A stretch of DNA of 64,000 nucleotides from Eubacterium sp. AF36-5BH (GCF_003460505.1 NZ_QTVG01000007.1:26716-90715); one strand, 5' to 3'. Counted from the first letter of the stretch, positions 26,634 through 36,609 are shown. A program made the numbers and translations. The notes: generated by a model from the letters alone, not told the origin.

Positions 26634-26652
26634 TAGAGCCAAAATGGAGCCA
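26634..26652. repeat. Arm-type tandem repeat (TAGAGCCA/TGGAGCCA)
   Basis: Two copies of GAGCCA with 11-bp period on the right side of att site 3. The same heptamer is found at 10086-10104. Confidence 0.65.
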
Positions 26653-26701
26653 CTTCAAATTCATTGCATAATCATACAGTAATATTTGCATATTCCGAAC
26701 A

Positions 26702-28012
26702 TTAAGATATATTTTCAATATCCTTTTCAATGTCTCTTATTTCACGCTTCATTATTTTATGAAACTGTATTTCAACAAAGCGTTCATCTTTGTCAGTCAA
26801 ATCCATCTGATATATGTCCGATAAAATAGCTTTCTTATCTTCTAATTTCAAATCATCTAAATTCGGAATATACTTAGTCTCATGCAATGCCATATGAATT
26901 TCCGCATATGTCCGAACAAATCTCTTTATTTTAATCTTACCTTCTAATTTATAACGCTTAATCAATTTTTGCACAACATCATCTAAGTGGAAAAGTAAAC
27001 TCAAATCAGTTATTTGAGAATAGAAAAATAACCAACCGTACTTATGGCTTTCAAGAATAAAACCTGTAATTTTTAAATTTAATTTCCATTGCAAATATCC
27101 AATATTATCTTTCTTTATCGTTCTAAATAATTCCTCGATAGATTGCTCGATTTTTAAAACACTGCTTTTTCTTACTGTTACTTCACTATCATTTAAAACA
27201 TAACCTAAATATTCAAATGATTCTGTTACAAGTCCCTCATCTTTCTTGTCATTTAATTCCAATCCAAGCTTTTTTATGTCATCACATATATTTTTCTTTA
27301 CATCAAAAAATTTATCTTCATTAACCAATATCAATATGTCATCAACATATCTGTAATATGATATGTAGTCAAGTTCTCTATATTTTATGTCAATATCCTG
27401 CATATATATGTTAGCTAAAGTGTTTGAAATAGGTAATCCCTCTGGAACTCCCAATATTCTTTCCTTTTTTACAGTCTTTTCCTTTATCGGATAAAGAAGT
27501 GCCTCTGTTCTAATTGCATTCCATATAATTGATATAATTTCTGGTTTGTGTATCTTTCTTTTTATTATTTTAATCAACTTGTCTTGATTTATTGAACCAT
27601 AAAATGATTTCACATCCAATTTTATAAAATGTGTGTACATTGGAATTTTTTTTGTAATATCATCTATAACAAGTTGTGGTATTATGGTCTTACATTTATC
27701 CCCATATACCCCAACCAACAACTCATTCAACGCTGACGCTGTTAACTTATCTCTTAGCGTCGGCACACAAATCGCTCTAGGCGGTTTTGTAGGTCCTTTT
27801 GTAAATAGTAGTTGCTTATATCTTGTAAAATGATAAGAGCCATTCATAGATTTTCGAATAATAATTTCAATATTCTCATCCAAATTTTGTTCAAATTTTC
27901 GAGGCGACACTTTATCCAATCCAACGGACGGCTTATCTTTTACTTTTTCTTCATAATGTTCAATAAGATGTTTTTTTGTGAACAACTTTTTCCATAAATA
28001 CGATGCCTGCAT
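26702..28012 (-). CDS. Reverse transcriptase of a SLATT-linked defence system
   Basis: The 436-aa protein has reverse transcriptase motifs: PPRAICVPTLRDKL (fingers), KLDVKSFYGSI (132-141), EGLPISN (191-197) and the catalytic YVDD (222-225), followed by FEYLGYVL. The retron VTG motif and group II intron maturase/endonuclease domains are missing, and about 150 helical residues follow the core, as in defence-associated and Abi-like reverse transcriptases. Its ATG directly follows the stop of the SLATT membrane protein gene, so both proteins are made from one mRNA. A structured RNA candidate lies upstream of the pair and may be its template. Confidence 0.85.
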   Translation of the reverse strand: MQASYLWKKLFTKKHLIEHYEEKVKDKPSVGLDKVSPRKFEQNLDENIEIIIRKSMNGSYHFTRYKQLLFTKGPTKPPRAICVPTLRDKLTASALNELLVGVYGDKCKTIIPQLVIDDITKKIPMYTHFIKLDVKSFYGSINQDKLIKIIKRKIHKPEIISIIWNAIRTEALLYPIKEKTVKKERILGVPEGLPISNTLANIYMQDIDIKYRELDYISYYRYVDDILILVNEDKFFDVKKNICDDIKKLGLELNDKKDEGLVTESFEYLGYVLNDSEVTVRKSSVLKIEQSIEELFRTIKKDNIGYLQWKLNLKITGFILESHKYGWLFFYSQITDLSLLFHLDDVVQKLIKRYKLEGKIKIKRFVRTYAEIHMALHETKYIPNLDDLKLEDKKAILSDIYQMDLTDKDERFVEIQFHKIMKREIRDIEKDIENIS

Positions 28013-28573
28013 CTATAAAACCCCACATATCCAATATAAAACCACTGGCAATAATATAACACATATTTTTAAAAGCACACGCCAAATAACATTATAATAA
28101 TATTTGCACCTTACATTTTTCCATTTCCTATTTCTATATTCACCTGAGCTACCATGAACTGTCTCATAATAATCAAATGATATATGATTACTACTTGAAT
28201 CTAGTAAATCACAATATCTATTATATATGTTCTTAAACAACTCTACATCATCACTCTCAATATTCTTTAATTCAAATTCAAGTTTTTGCAACTCTGTATA
28301 ATTCTTTCTATATTCTCTTGCATGCTCCAGATATTTTTGTCCATTCAAATATAAAATAACAATAAGCAATGATATTGTCATAAACACTGTCATCAAACTT
28401 AATTTTTCATTTTTATTAAGTAATGTAAGTATCGAAAATATAATCGTAACACATGAATAATAAATGTTAATTCCCTGAAAAAAAGCTTCTTTGTTTATCA
28501 ATCTTTTTTCAGCATTAACTCTTGAAATTCTTGTTGTCCATATTTGATCTGATAAATCTTTATATTTTTCCAA
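28013..28573 (-). CDS. SLATT-domain (SLATT_5-like) membrane protein
   Basis: The order RISRVNAEKRLINKEAF, two close membrane segments (about 36-52 and 60-76), then a long cytoplasmic helix (KYLEHAREYRKNYTELQ) and a final hydrophobic segment (ICVILLPVVLYWICG) fits the SLATT family, predicted pore-forming effectors. SLATT_5 members are, as I recall, the ones coupled to reverse transcriptases, which is exactly the context here. The likely start is TTG 28573 with AGGAGGG 7 nt upstream. The idea is that the reverse transcriptase senses a phage signal and releases the membrane toxin. Confidence 0.75.
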   Translation of the reverse strand: MEKYKDLSDQIWTTRISRVNAEKRLINKEAFFQGINIYYSCVTIIFSILTLLNKNEKLSLMTVFMTISLLIVILYLNGQKYLEHAREYRKNYTELQKLEFELKNIESDDVELFKNIYNRYCDLLDSSSNHISFDYYETVHGSSGEYRNRKWKNVRCKYYYNVIWRVLLKICVILLPVVLYWICGVL

Positions 28574-28592
28574 GTTGTACCCTCCTAAAAAA

Positions 28593-28716
28593 TGTATTAG
28601 GGTCTCTATATACTAAATGCGATACCTTCATGCGAAAGCCTATAAAATCTTTACAGATTGTTAATTACGTTATCTCCTAAGTGGAAATCATAACTTACGT
28701 TATAGACCCTAATACA
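28593..28716 (-). ncRNA. Candidate structured RNA upstream of the SLATT-RT operon
   Basis: TGTATTAGGGTCT (28593-28605) and AGACCCTAATACA (28704-28716) are a perfect 13-bp inverted repeat enclosing 98 nt. Inside, the 9-mer TTACGTTAT occurs twice (28665-28673 and 28695-28703). The 3' arm on the minus strand ends about 20 nt before the SLATT start. No open frame fits. By position and closure it resembles the template or regulatory RNAs of retrons and defence reverse transcriptases, but it is not a retron, since the enzyme lacks the retron motif. Confidence 0.6.
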
Positions 28717-28747
28717 ATAGATATTTTACCATATTCTACTATTATTC

Positions 28748-28834
28748 TCAATCCATCCTTTCCTTTATCTCGTCCCCCAAAATTTAAATTTTAAATTCCA
28801 CTCTCCCATCTCACAGTGGAATTTACTTTTACAT
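28748..28834 (-). pseudogene. Degraded copy of the tail of the 63-aa gene
   Basis: On the minus strand the DNA reads VKVNSTVRWESGI, stop, NLNFG, matching the C-terminal half of the protein at 26212-26403, with a stop and an insertion. It is a remnant, probably an old element end. Confidence 0.6.
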
Positions 28835-28941
28835 AAGTGGAATTTAACCTTTCACACCATTTTCTCCTATTCATTTGCATATTTATCTTTCCTTTTATCC
28901 GCTTGTTACATACTCTCTGATAACGGTAGAAGGAGATACAC

Positions 28942-29320
28942 ATGTCTAACCTTATACCAGGAAACCAGAAACACTTAACTTTAGATGACTGTGAATTTAT
29001 TGAAGACTCTCTAAATGAAGATCTTTCCTTCAAGGAGATTGCCAAATATCTTTGTAAGGATCCGACTACCATTTCAAAAGCGAGTCGTCTTCACCAGGTT
29101 AATGGCATCCAACCCAACCGGATATTTAATAATTTGCACAACATTTGCACTGATATATTTAGATGTAAACACACAAAAGTATGTCAGAAAATTATTCTCT
29201 GTGCCATTAAGTGCTCATCATGTAATAAAATATAATCAGGTTGGCAAGTCTTTCGCAAAGGAATCCTGTTCTCGAGTGGACCGAGCTCTTGATACATATA
29301 ATTTTCTATTTGTTTTCACC
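28942..29320 (+). pseudogene. IS30-family transposase remnant
   Basis: ATG 28942 with AAGGAG upstream starts HLTLDDCEFIEDSLNEDLSF and KEIAKYLCKDPTTISK, the helix-turn-helix of IS30 transposases. The frame stays open to 29235 through CKHTKVCQKIILCAIKC, the zinc-like Cys pattern of the family, and then shifts; a further scrap (KESCSRVDRA) is in another frame. The DDE catalytic domain is gone. No terminal inverted repeats were seen. Confidence 0.8.
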
Positions 29321-29379
29321 CATCTTACACAATAGAATATAGATTTTATACAGAATTAATTTTTTATTGTTCTTTTAAT

Positions 29380-30045
29380 CTAATATAATACTAATTGTCC
29401 TGATGAAAGTTTATCAATTTCTTTTAATAACTTTTTATACGAATTCATCATTTCTAAATATCCCTTGTCATTATTTGTGTTTTCTAATATATCTAACTTT
29501 GTTTTAAGCACTGGTTTTAGTACTTTATCAGTGTTATTTAAATTTATTTTTGTATAAATCAAGTCCAAATGTTCCGAACCGTCCCCTGATTTTATATACA
29601 CAAAGAAATAATCATAAAATATGTTATCCCCATAATCCTTAGTAATGTTTTGTTCTACAGTTAATTGTAATCCTTTTTTACTTAATCTATATTTATCCAT
29701 TAATTCTTCCTTAGGTTGACCTAATATTTTAAACTCTTTCCCATTATACTTTATCACTTTTAAAACATCTATAATTCCACGTTTAACCTTTATCACTGGT
29801 TTATAGCTTTTTATCTGATTCTGTACTCTACCATCTATTGCGTATTCTATTCCTTTCGTTCCATTAGTAACACTATACATTATTGACTCACTCCTTTGAC
29901 CGATCAATTCTTGATTTTTCGAAATTTCACAAGTTTTCCACCCTATTATAATTGCTACAACTATTCCAACAATCGCCACAAATATTCCAATAATATCCAC
30001 AATATTTGTTTTTAAAAAATCTCTTGTTTTTTTACATTTTGTCAT
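29380..30045 (-). CDS. Hypothetical protein with one N-terminal membrane segment
   Basis: One hydrophobic helix (about residues 16-36, IIGIFVAIVGIVVAIIIGW) anchors the protein, and the remaining 185 residues form a soluble, probably beta-rich domain. No family recognised. The start at ATG 30045 follows AAGAGG. The gene lies 55 nt after the ABC transporter ATPase gene on the same strand, so it may belong to that operon, though its content differs. Confidence 0.5.
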   Translation of the reverse strand: MTKCKKTRDFLKTNIVDIIGIFVAIVGIVVAIIIGWKTCEISKNQELIGQRSESIMYSVTNGTKGIEYAIDGRVQNQIKSYKPVIKVKRGIIDVLKVIKYNGKEFKILGQPKEELMDKYRLSKKGLQLTVEQNITKDYGDNIFYDYFFVYIKSGDGSEHLDLIYTKINLNNTDKVLKPVLKTKLDILENTNNDKGYLEMMNSYKKLLKEIDKLSSGQLVLY

Positions 30046-30100
30046 GCCTATACCTCTTCTTATACTATAAATTTTATTTTCTCTAACATTCAATAACTAT

Positions 30101-30988
30101 TTAATTACCCATAACCTTTTTAGCCTTAATTTTTTCTATCCACAAATAATAGTCCTCTAAATTAGGCTCAACTGTATATTCATTATCGTCATTCATTTCT
30201 CTGTTAATATACCTAATCTTCACTCCGCCTGAAGCAGACATTAATCCACTTACCAGATACTTTGAATCATACTCCTCTACTTCATCCTTTGTAATTATCT
30301 TTTCAAAGACCTGATTTTCCAGTTCTTTTAATAATTCTTTCGGACTTCCTTTTCTTATTAGTTCTCCACTATAAAGAAACACAATATTCCCGGCAATAAA
30401 TTCAATGTCTGACACTATGTGGGTAGATATAATTACAATCTTGTCCATACTGATTCTGGCAATTAAATTTCTTATTCGAATTCTTTCCTTTGGATCCAAC
30501 CCTGCCGTAGGCTCATCAAGAATAAGTATTCGTGGATTGTTTAATAAAGCCTGTGCTATAAGAATTCTCTGCTTCATTCCACCTGAAAATGAACCTAGCT
30601 TTTCCTTTCTCACTTCACTTAGTCCTACAAATTCCAATACTGCCTTTATTTTATCAGGAATTTCTTTTTTCTTTATTCCTTTAAGATTTGCCATATAATT
30701 CAAAAAATCTTCTGCTGAAAAGTTTGTATAAATCCCTTGTTGCTGCGGTACATATCCTATAATATTACGGTATTCTTTTCCAAGCTTTTCAATTTCTTTT
30801 CCGTTATACAATACTTGTCCCTTTGTTCTTTCACTCCCATCAACCAGAATATTCATTAATGTTGATTTACCGGCACCATTAGGACCAATTAAACCATAGA
30901 CTCCATTTTCAAATGAATATGTAAAATTTTTAAGAGCTGTTTTGTTTCCGTACTTCTTTGTTAAATTTGTTATTTCCAATTTATTCAT
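30101..30988 (-). CDS. ABC transporter ATP-binding protein
   Basis: All motifs of an ABC ATPase are visible: Walker A GPNGAGKST near residue 36, the Q loop, signature SFSGGMKQR, Walker B ILILDEPTAGLD and the H loop STH. The last 70 residues are an extra domain common in the CcmA-like (lantibiotic/bacitracin-type) exporters. It powers the 652-aa permease encoded just upstream (14 nt between them) and probably exports or protects against a peptide or secreted protein. Confidence 0.9.
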   Translation of the reverse strand: MNKLEITNLTKKYGNKTALKNFTYSFENGVYGLIGPNGAGKSTLMNILVDGSERTKGQVLYNGKEIEKLGKEYRNIIGYVPQQQGIYTNFSAEDFLNYMANLKGIKKKEIPDKIKAVLEFVGLSEVRKEKLGSFSGGMKQRILIAQALLNNPRILILDEPTAGLDPKERIRIRNLIARISMDKIVIISTHIVSDIEFIAGNIVFLYSGELIRKGSPKELLKELENQVFEKIITKDEVEEYDSKYLVSGLMSASGGVKIRYINREMNDDNEYTVEPNLEDYYLWIEKIKAKKVMGN

Positions 30989-31002
30989 GTTAGAACCTCA
31001 TT

Positions 31003-32961
31003 TTATACTATTGTCATAATTATGAGTGGCACTACCAATATTGTAATTGATACAGCCATTTTCTTTACCATTCCTGTTAACTTATTTGAAATCAAAATAA
31101 CTATCATAGTAGCTACAAACATTATTAATGCTTTAATAATATAAACTCCACTCAGTACAAATAGTATTGGCATCTGAACCCAATTCTGATAACCAATCAA
31201 ACTGTTTATTGGAGCCATTACTCCTCCAAAATGATAAGAATGAATTGCCAATAACAAAAATGGAATATTTGAAATGATGAATATTAATAATGAAATGCTA
31301 TGGCTTACTGCAATTTTCTTCCTTAACAGCTTTCCTTCTCCAAACATTGTGGTGTCTGATAGCTTGTCCATTCCTGTCTGTTCCTCATAAGCCATACATA
31401 TTACAACCATTACGCTCATTATAAGCATCATGAATATCCAAGCAATTTTTTCATTGTAAATGCTACCCGGATGTATAAGATAATGTATGCCTATGTCATT
31501 TACATACCAGCCTTTTATGTTTTTATCCTTTTTAAGTTTCTTTAAATGTTTTTGTCTTTTAAGCACTTTTTTAAATGCTGTCTTTGGCAATATCTTTGTG
31601 GTGTATTGATTTTCAGCAATTGATAACTCGGAACCACTGATTTTTCCCTGCAGATATTGTGTCTGCTTTTCTTTATATTTTTCTTCAATATTCTTAAAGT
31701 AATTCTTCTCTTTCTGTATATACAAATCATTGTCCAAAGATTCCGGTCCTTCCAAGTCGTCCATGTAATTACTGTAATACTTTTGGTCGCCATCAATAGT
31801 TGTATTAACTTCACTTAATATTGCTCCCTGAATCAGGCACAATACAAGTAACAGCAATATTCCCTTGTTTGTAATCAAAAGTTTCTTATATTCCATAGCC
31901 AGCATGCCAATTGGTTTCTTAGGTTTAAGATTGTGTTTTCTTTTCAGTCTTTTTATTTCAATGTGAAATACTCTTTTTTTGCCAAATAACCATATAGCCA
32001 AAGCCGTAAATATTAAGATATACCCTATTACAATTAGTATTCCAACAGACATAACATTAAATGGAGTTCCTGCCACATTCAAATTATAATATTTCTCTGA
32101 TATGGACTTTACATTTATTAATGTTACGGGACTGATTATTTTTATAAAAGCAATGGCGTAATCCCATACGATTTTTATGTTTGCCACTGCAGATAAACCG
32201 ATTGTAATTCCCGTAACTGCATATATAATTCCGCTGTTGTCACATAAAATGGCAATCACAAAAATAAAAAGTGTGTATGAAAATACAACTGCTATTTTCA
32301 GCATTACAAAAATAACCAAATACATAATTATGCTTATTGGTAGTGCCGACTCATAAAAGTCCGGTACTGATTGTATAGGCACTGTTAAATCTCCACAACC
32401 AAATGTCCCTACTAATGTTAGAAAATGTATCAAAAAAGTAACAAGTTCCACCATTATGGTAGTTATAAGCAAACCGCCTATTTTTCCTAGTGCAAGCCTT
32501 GTCCTACCTTGTTTACAGGATTTAAGTAATGTTAGCATGCCATGTTTTCTGTCAATGTTCATAATAATAATTACACACTGCAGCATAACAATAAAAGCAA
32601 TAACATCACTAAATCCTATCTCCGTTGCCTTTTCGATTACTGTGTAATTTCCTGATTGTGGCTTTACATTCTTTACATTTTCATACGCCTTTACAATCTT
32701 CTTTGCACTTTTACTCTGATAATTACTATTATCTTCAAACAGAGAAAATCCTGATATGACACTGGCATTACTGCTGATATTATCAATGTACTTATCATAA
32801 TTTTGAATTCTTTCTATATGCTCTTCCTGTTTCCTGTCTGCTGTCTTTATTTCACTTTCCACATTTCTTGTATCTAAAAATATATTTACAAAATACAATA
32901 CAAACAAAATATAAATAATCCACTTCTGAGATAATATTTTTCTAAATTCTTTTATGACCAT
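31003..32961 (-). CDS. ABC transporter permease, two-half membrane protein
   Basis: The 652-aa protein has roughly a dozen hydrophobic segments in two halves, each starting with a helix and a large extracytoplasmic loop (residues about 25-110 and 395-500). This is the build of ABC-2 or MacB-like peptide exporters and immunity permeases. It lies between the ATPase and two lipoproteins in one operon. A GAAAGAG site precedes the ATG. Substrate unknown; the small secreted protein at 36134-36535 is a candidate. Confidence 0.75.
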   Translation of the reverse strand: MVIKEFRKILSQKWIIYILFVLYFVNIFLDTRNVESEIKTADRKQEEHIERIQNYDKYIDNISSNASVISGFSLFEDNSNYQSKSAKKIVKAYENVKNVKPQSGNYTVIEKATEIGFSDVIAFIVMLQCVIIIMNIDRKHGMLTLLKSCKQGRTRLALGKIGGLLITTIMVELVTFLIHFLTLVGTFGCGDLTVPIQSVPDFYESALPISIIMYLVIFVMLKIAVVFSYTLFIFVIAILCDNSGIIYAVTGITIGLSAVANIKIVWDYAIAFIKIISPVTLINVKSISEKYYNLNVAGTPFNVMSVGILIVIGYILIFTALAIWLFGKKRVFHIEIKRLKRKHNLKPKKPIGMLAMEYKKLLITNKGILLLLVLCLIQGAILSEVNTTIDGDQKYYSNYMDDLEGPESLDNDLYIQKEKNYFKNIEEKYKEKQTQYLQGKISGSELSIAENQYTTKILPKTAFKKVLKRQKHLKKLKKDKNIKGWYVNDIGIHYLIHPGSIYNEKIAWIFMMLIMSVMVVICMAYEEQTGMDKLSDTTMFGEGKLLRKKIAVSHSISLLIFIISNIPFLLLAIHSYHFGGVMAPINSLIGYQNWVQMPILFVLSGVYIIKALIMFVATMIVILISNKLTGMVKKMAVSITILVVPLIIMTIV

Positions 32962-33044
32962 ATCATTTCTCTTTCTGACTTTTTAGAGATTTTATTCCTG
33001 ACATCTCTGTTTTTAACTTTCGGAATATGTTATCCCCTATCTTC

Positions 33045-34343
33045 CTACTCTTTGATTTTGCTGCTTTCTATCTGTTTTATTGAATGTTCATCAATCGAGT
33101 CATAAGCTTCATTAAACGAAACATCATAAACAAGAAGCCCTTTAGGATTTACATCAATTGCATAAAATATCTTCCCTTTTTCCCCATAATTCTGTTCTAT
33201 GAGTTTGTTCTTTGAAACATCATATACATAATATTTAGGTTCCTTATTAAAATCCACAGATGGCACTAACTCTTTCTTTGTTTTTTCATTCATGTCCATT
33301 GAGGTTATGTATATCTTTCCGTCGCAGTACATATCCACATTTTTAAAAGAACTAAAAACTTCCTTACGATTTTTTGTTTTCACATTGTAAGAATATATAT
33401 TGTACTTTCCAACTACGGCATCCAAATAATATGCTGTATCATTGGAATAGCAAAGCAGCCAATATGCTCCGTCCATGTTTTTTATGCCTTTATATGGTTC
33501 AAAGTTGCTTTCAAAATCAATGTCAAATTTCTCTGTTTTCTTAGTTTCAAAGTCGTATGTATAATATTCTTTCTTTTCGTCTAATCGTTCAATTTGCTCT
33601 GCATAGGAAAACTTGTCTGACTCCATCCATACCATAAAATGATCCACATCCTTAAAACCTGCTTCTTTATATGTTTTGCCTCTGCTTTCATAACGGACAA
33701 ATAATTTATTGTCAAAAAACTGAACAGTACTACAATATGCATCTGCCTTATTGCCAAATTCAGTCAGTTTATCAGTTTTACCATCTGAGAGATTAATCTG
33801 ATAAACTTCTGCGTCTGCACCTGTTTGCTCCTGCTTATTAGTTCCCTGCTCTGTAATGACGGCTTTATAAGAAGCAACAAATACGCTATCATCATGTAAA
33901 ACATATTCTGCACTTTCATAAATTGGAAACTCTAATTCGCTTACTTCTTTCTTGTCAGTTCCATCCGTTTTACTACTCCAAAGAACACTTGTATCCCCTG
34001 TTATTACAAAATAATACAAACGCTTATTGTATATAAAAGGATACTTAGCCTGTCCCTTTACGATGGCATTGCAATTAATTTTATCACTTTTAAAATCCGC
34101 TATGTCATGGTTACAGTTTGCCTGACTACATGCAAAAATCTCCTTGCCTGACTCATAGTCATAATAATACAATCTACTGTATTCCCCCTGCACTTCACTT
34201 TCCACTAAAATATCATTACATACTGATTTATTTTCCTTCAGCACTATGGTTTCATCTCTTTTGGATTCTTTATTTTGATTACATCCTGCAAGCAAAAATA
34301 CTCCCATTAATACTGCTATTCCTAAAACTAACTTTCTTTTCAA
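33045..34343 (-). CDS. Lipoprotein with beta-propeller-like repeats
   Basis: A signal peptide with lipobox LLAGC (Cys at about residue 21) anchors the protein outside the membrane. The body is rich in YYFVITGD, YYLDAVVG and YVYDVSKN strands like a beta-propeller (DUF5050/TolB-like). The start codon is TTG with GGGAGGAAC upstream. It is the third gene of the operon. Confidence 0.65.
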   Translation of the reverse strand: MKRKLVLGIAVLMGVFLLAGCNQNKESKRDETIVLKENKSVCNDILVESEVQGEYSRLYYYDYESGKEIFACSQANCNHDIADFKSDKINCNAIVKGQAKYPFIYNKRLYYFVITGDTSVLWSSKTDGTDKKEVSELEFPIYESAEYVLHDDSVFVASYKAVITEQGTNKQEQTGADAEVYQINLSDGKTDKLTEFGNKADAYCSTVQFFDNKLFVRYESRGKTYKEAGFKDVDHFMVWMESDKFSYAEQIERLDEKKEYYTYDFETKKTEKFDIDFESNFEPYKGIKNMDGAYWLLCYSNDTAYYLDAVVGKYNIYSYNVKTKNRKEVFSSFKNVDMYCDGKIYITSMDMNEKTKKELVPSVDFNKEPKYYVYDVSKNKLIEQNYGEKGKIFYAIDVNPKGLLVYDVSFNEAYDSIDEHSIKQIESSKIKE

Positions 34344-34359
34344 AATTTGTTCCTCCCGG

Positions 34360-36066
34360 TTACTGCTTGTTTAAATAAGCCAATACTTTATCTATTCCTG
34401 CCTCGTCTAATTCTTTTAAGAAATTGTTATATTCTGTTTCAAAATCTCCTGTAAATATTTTTCCTTTATAGTCACTTCCCTCATAGTTAAAGCTCTCTCC
34501 TAAATATTCCTTTTCCAAACTCATTATTTTTTCAACTTCCTTTTTAACTGGTGTGAAATCATAAAATTTATCAATATATTTTTCATTAAATTTAAGATTT
34601 TCTATATTTTTCTTCATCTCTTCAGTTGAGTTTCGATCCTTAAACGGATTTGCAACTAAAGGATTAACAAACTTACATCCTCTTGCATCAAATTTTCCTT
34701 CATTTTCTTCCCGACTAAAATATTCATCATACTCATCTGATGTTATGCTATATTCTTTCCCGGTTCCATCATATTCCGGAAATTTAATAATATTGGAAGC
34801 TTCAACATCCGAATTAATAAAATCATATGCTTTCAATGCAATTTTCTTATTATTAGATTGTTTGTATATTCCATTTACAGCATTAAATTCAAGTAAATCC
34901 TGTGGCTTTACACTGTTATTTCCCCACTTATATAGTTTTACCTCTTTTACTTTTGGAAATGCATCTCTGTCAATTTCTTCTTTATGTCCATTTACATCAT
35001 CATAAAATAAATTACATATAAATATATTTGCATTTAAAGTATTATTTGTTTCATTTTCATTTAAATATTCAAAGTATCCCCTATTTTGATACTCCCTCAC
35101 TTCTTTTAATGATTTTTTTATATCCTTTAACTTGAAATAATTTTCTATACTTTTACCATTCAAAGAAATACTAAATGCACTTACATCGGTATTTCCCTTT
35201 TCGTCCAATTTATCCATGTATCCTGCAACACTGCTTTCGTATATTGGTTTTAATGTTCCTCCATAACACACCACAAAATCTATACTTCCTTTTTTCTTTT
35301 CTCCCGCATATACCTTGTTACATGCCTCAAGCCATTCCTCATATCCGCCAATCTTATATTTGTCTAAATCAATGCCGTATTCTTTTGCCAAATCAACGTT
35401 TACATACCATTTATGTTTTGTTTCCAATTCACCAATGGCTTCATTGTATCCGTAAAATTTTCCATTAACGGAAGACAATTTAATGGCATTTTCAGGCAAT
35501 GTAGAAAAATATTTTTTCAAATCACCGTTTTTATATTGCGAAAGTTCCTCAAACATATCTTTTCCTATTAACTCATATGTTAAATACGAAGTATAATTTT
35601 TGCTCTTTTCATCTAAATACCGCTCTGAAAATATGAAATCCGGTGCCTCCCCTTTTTGAGTTAATTTCTCTATGTTTCTGGCATAGTTCTTTCCTGTTCC
35701 TATCTTTTTAAAGCAAATAACATATTCTTTCCCTTTTGACACCAGATAATCATTTAACTTTATAACCTGATTATTTGTTATATACTTCATTCCTAATGGC
35801 TCATTATATTTTTTTCTTTCTTTTTTACTCATATTCTCTATTTCAGTATATACCCAAGTTAAAACTGTTTTCCCCGGATATTTCTTTTCCAAGTATTCTT
35901 TGTCTATTTTTATGTCTTCCGAAACTTTAGTATTTTCTGTTTTATTTGTTGTCTCCTGCACATTGTTTGCACTTGGAAGTATCGATTCCTCTTTCTTTTT
36001 ACATCCCCCAAAAAGTACCATAAATACAAACATAGTCAATATAATACGTCTTGTTATACATTTCAT
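34360..36066 (-). CDS. Lipoprotein, extracellular solute-binding-like
   Basis: Signal peptide with lipobox LFGGC (Cys at 22). The part after residue 60 has the order of an ABC solute-binding protein of the sugar/peptide type: GEAPDFIFSERY, GKFYGYNEAIG, and NVDLAKEYGIDLDKYK. The gene stands between the small secreted protein and the propeller lipoprotein. In this setting it could hold the secreted product or act as an immunity protein, not necessarily in sugar uptake. Confidence 0.65.
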   Translation of the reverse strand: MKCITRRIILTMFVFMVLFGGCKKKEESILPSANNVQETTNKTENTKVSEDIKIDKEYLEKKYPGKTVLTWVYTEIENMSKKERKKYNEPLGMKYITNNQVIKLNDYLVSKGKEYVICFKKIGTGKNYARNIEKLTQKGEAPDFIFSERYLDEKSKNYTSYLTYELIGKDMFEELSQYKNGDLKKYFSTLPENAIKLSSVNGKFYGYNEAIGELETKHKWYVNVDLAKEYGIDLDKYKIGGYEEWLEACNKVYAGEKKKGSIDFVVCYGGTLKPIYESSVAGYMDKLDEKGNTDVSAFSISLNGKSIENYFKLKDIKKSLKEVREYQNRGYFEYLNENETNNTLNANIFICNLFYDDVNGHKEEIDRDAFPKVKEVKLYKWGNNSVKPQDLLEFNAVNGIYKQSNNKKIALKAYDFINSDVEASNIIKFPEYDGTGKEYSITSDEYDEYFSREENEGKFDARGCKFVNPLVANPFKDRNSTEEMKKNIENLKFNEKYIDKFYDFTPVKKEVEKIMSLEKEYLGESFNYEGSDYKGKIFTGDFETEYNNFLKELDEAGIDKVLAYLNKQ

Positions 36067-36133
36067 TTAATAACTCCTCATAAATCTATAAAGCAATTTC
36101 TATCTGCAATAAGCATTGCAGATAGAAATCAAT

Positions 36134-36535
36134 TCATAAAACATATTTACTATAATTTTTTTCTAAAGTCATCGTAAAATTCGTTAACTCTGATCCCATA
36201 TAGTATTCTTTGTGTACACTTTTTGCTTTAGTGAATTTAGCTTTTATTTCCTTATAACTCACAGTTGATGTTGTTTTGCTTGCGGCAGACATTACTGTGT
36301 TTGTTGCTTTCTTTCCGCTAGAAGAATATGCTGTTATTTTAGCATATCCCGCAAAACCGTTGGCTGGTGCTGATGCTGATGAAATAGTTGTTATAGCCTT
36401 TGCAGTTGTTGATGATAACGCTATCTTTCCGATTCCCGTGTTACCTTTTGCTGAAACACTACTTAAACTTCCTCCCAAAACTAACACTCCTGCCATTAAT
36501 AATGGCATAATCTTTTTTGTAAATTTCTTTCTCAT
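36134..36535 (-). CDS. Small secreted protein (133 aa)
   Basis: A typical Sec signal peptide (MRKKFTKKIMPLLMAGVLVL, cleavage near VSAKG) precedes a small Ser/Thr/Ala-rich domain. No family recognised; it could be a bacteriocin of the lactococcin 972 kind, because that family also travels with a two-half permease and an ATPase, but the Trp residues usual there are missing. It is the first gene of the operon, with the strongest promoter of the region in front. Confidence 0.5.
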   Translation of the reverse strand: MRKKFTKKIMPLLMAGVLVLGGSLSSVSAKGNTGIGKIALSSTTAKAITTISSASAPANGFAGYAKITAYSSSGKKATNTVMSAASKTTSTVSYKEIKAKFTKAKSVHKEYYMGSELTNFTMTLEKNYSKYVL

Positions 36536-36580
36536 TTTACTCCCCCAAAATCATTAAATTTTACAAAGCTTTTTAAGCAT

Positions 36581-36609
36581 ATTATATGTTTATTTAAAAA
36601 TATTGTCAA
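36581..36609 (-). promoter_or_regulatory. Strong promoter of the secreted protein/ABC operon
   Basis: On the minus strand TTGACA (36604-36609), 17 nt, TATAAT (36581-36586): a perfect consensus. A PadR-type repressor is encoded divergently next to it and probably controls it. Confidence 0.85.
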
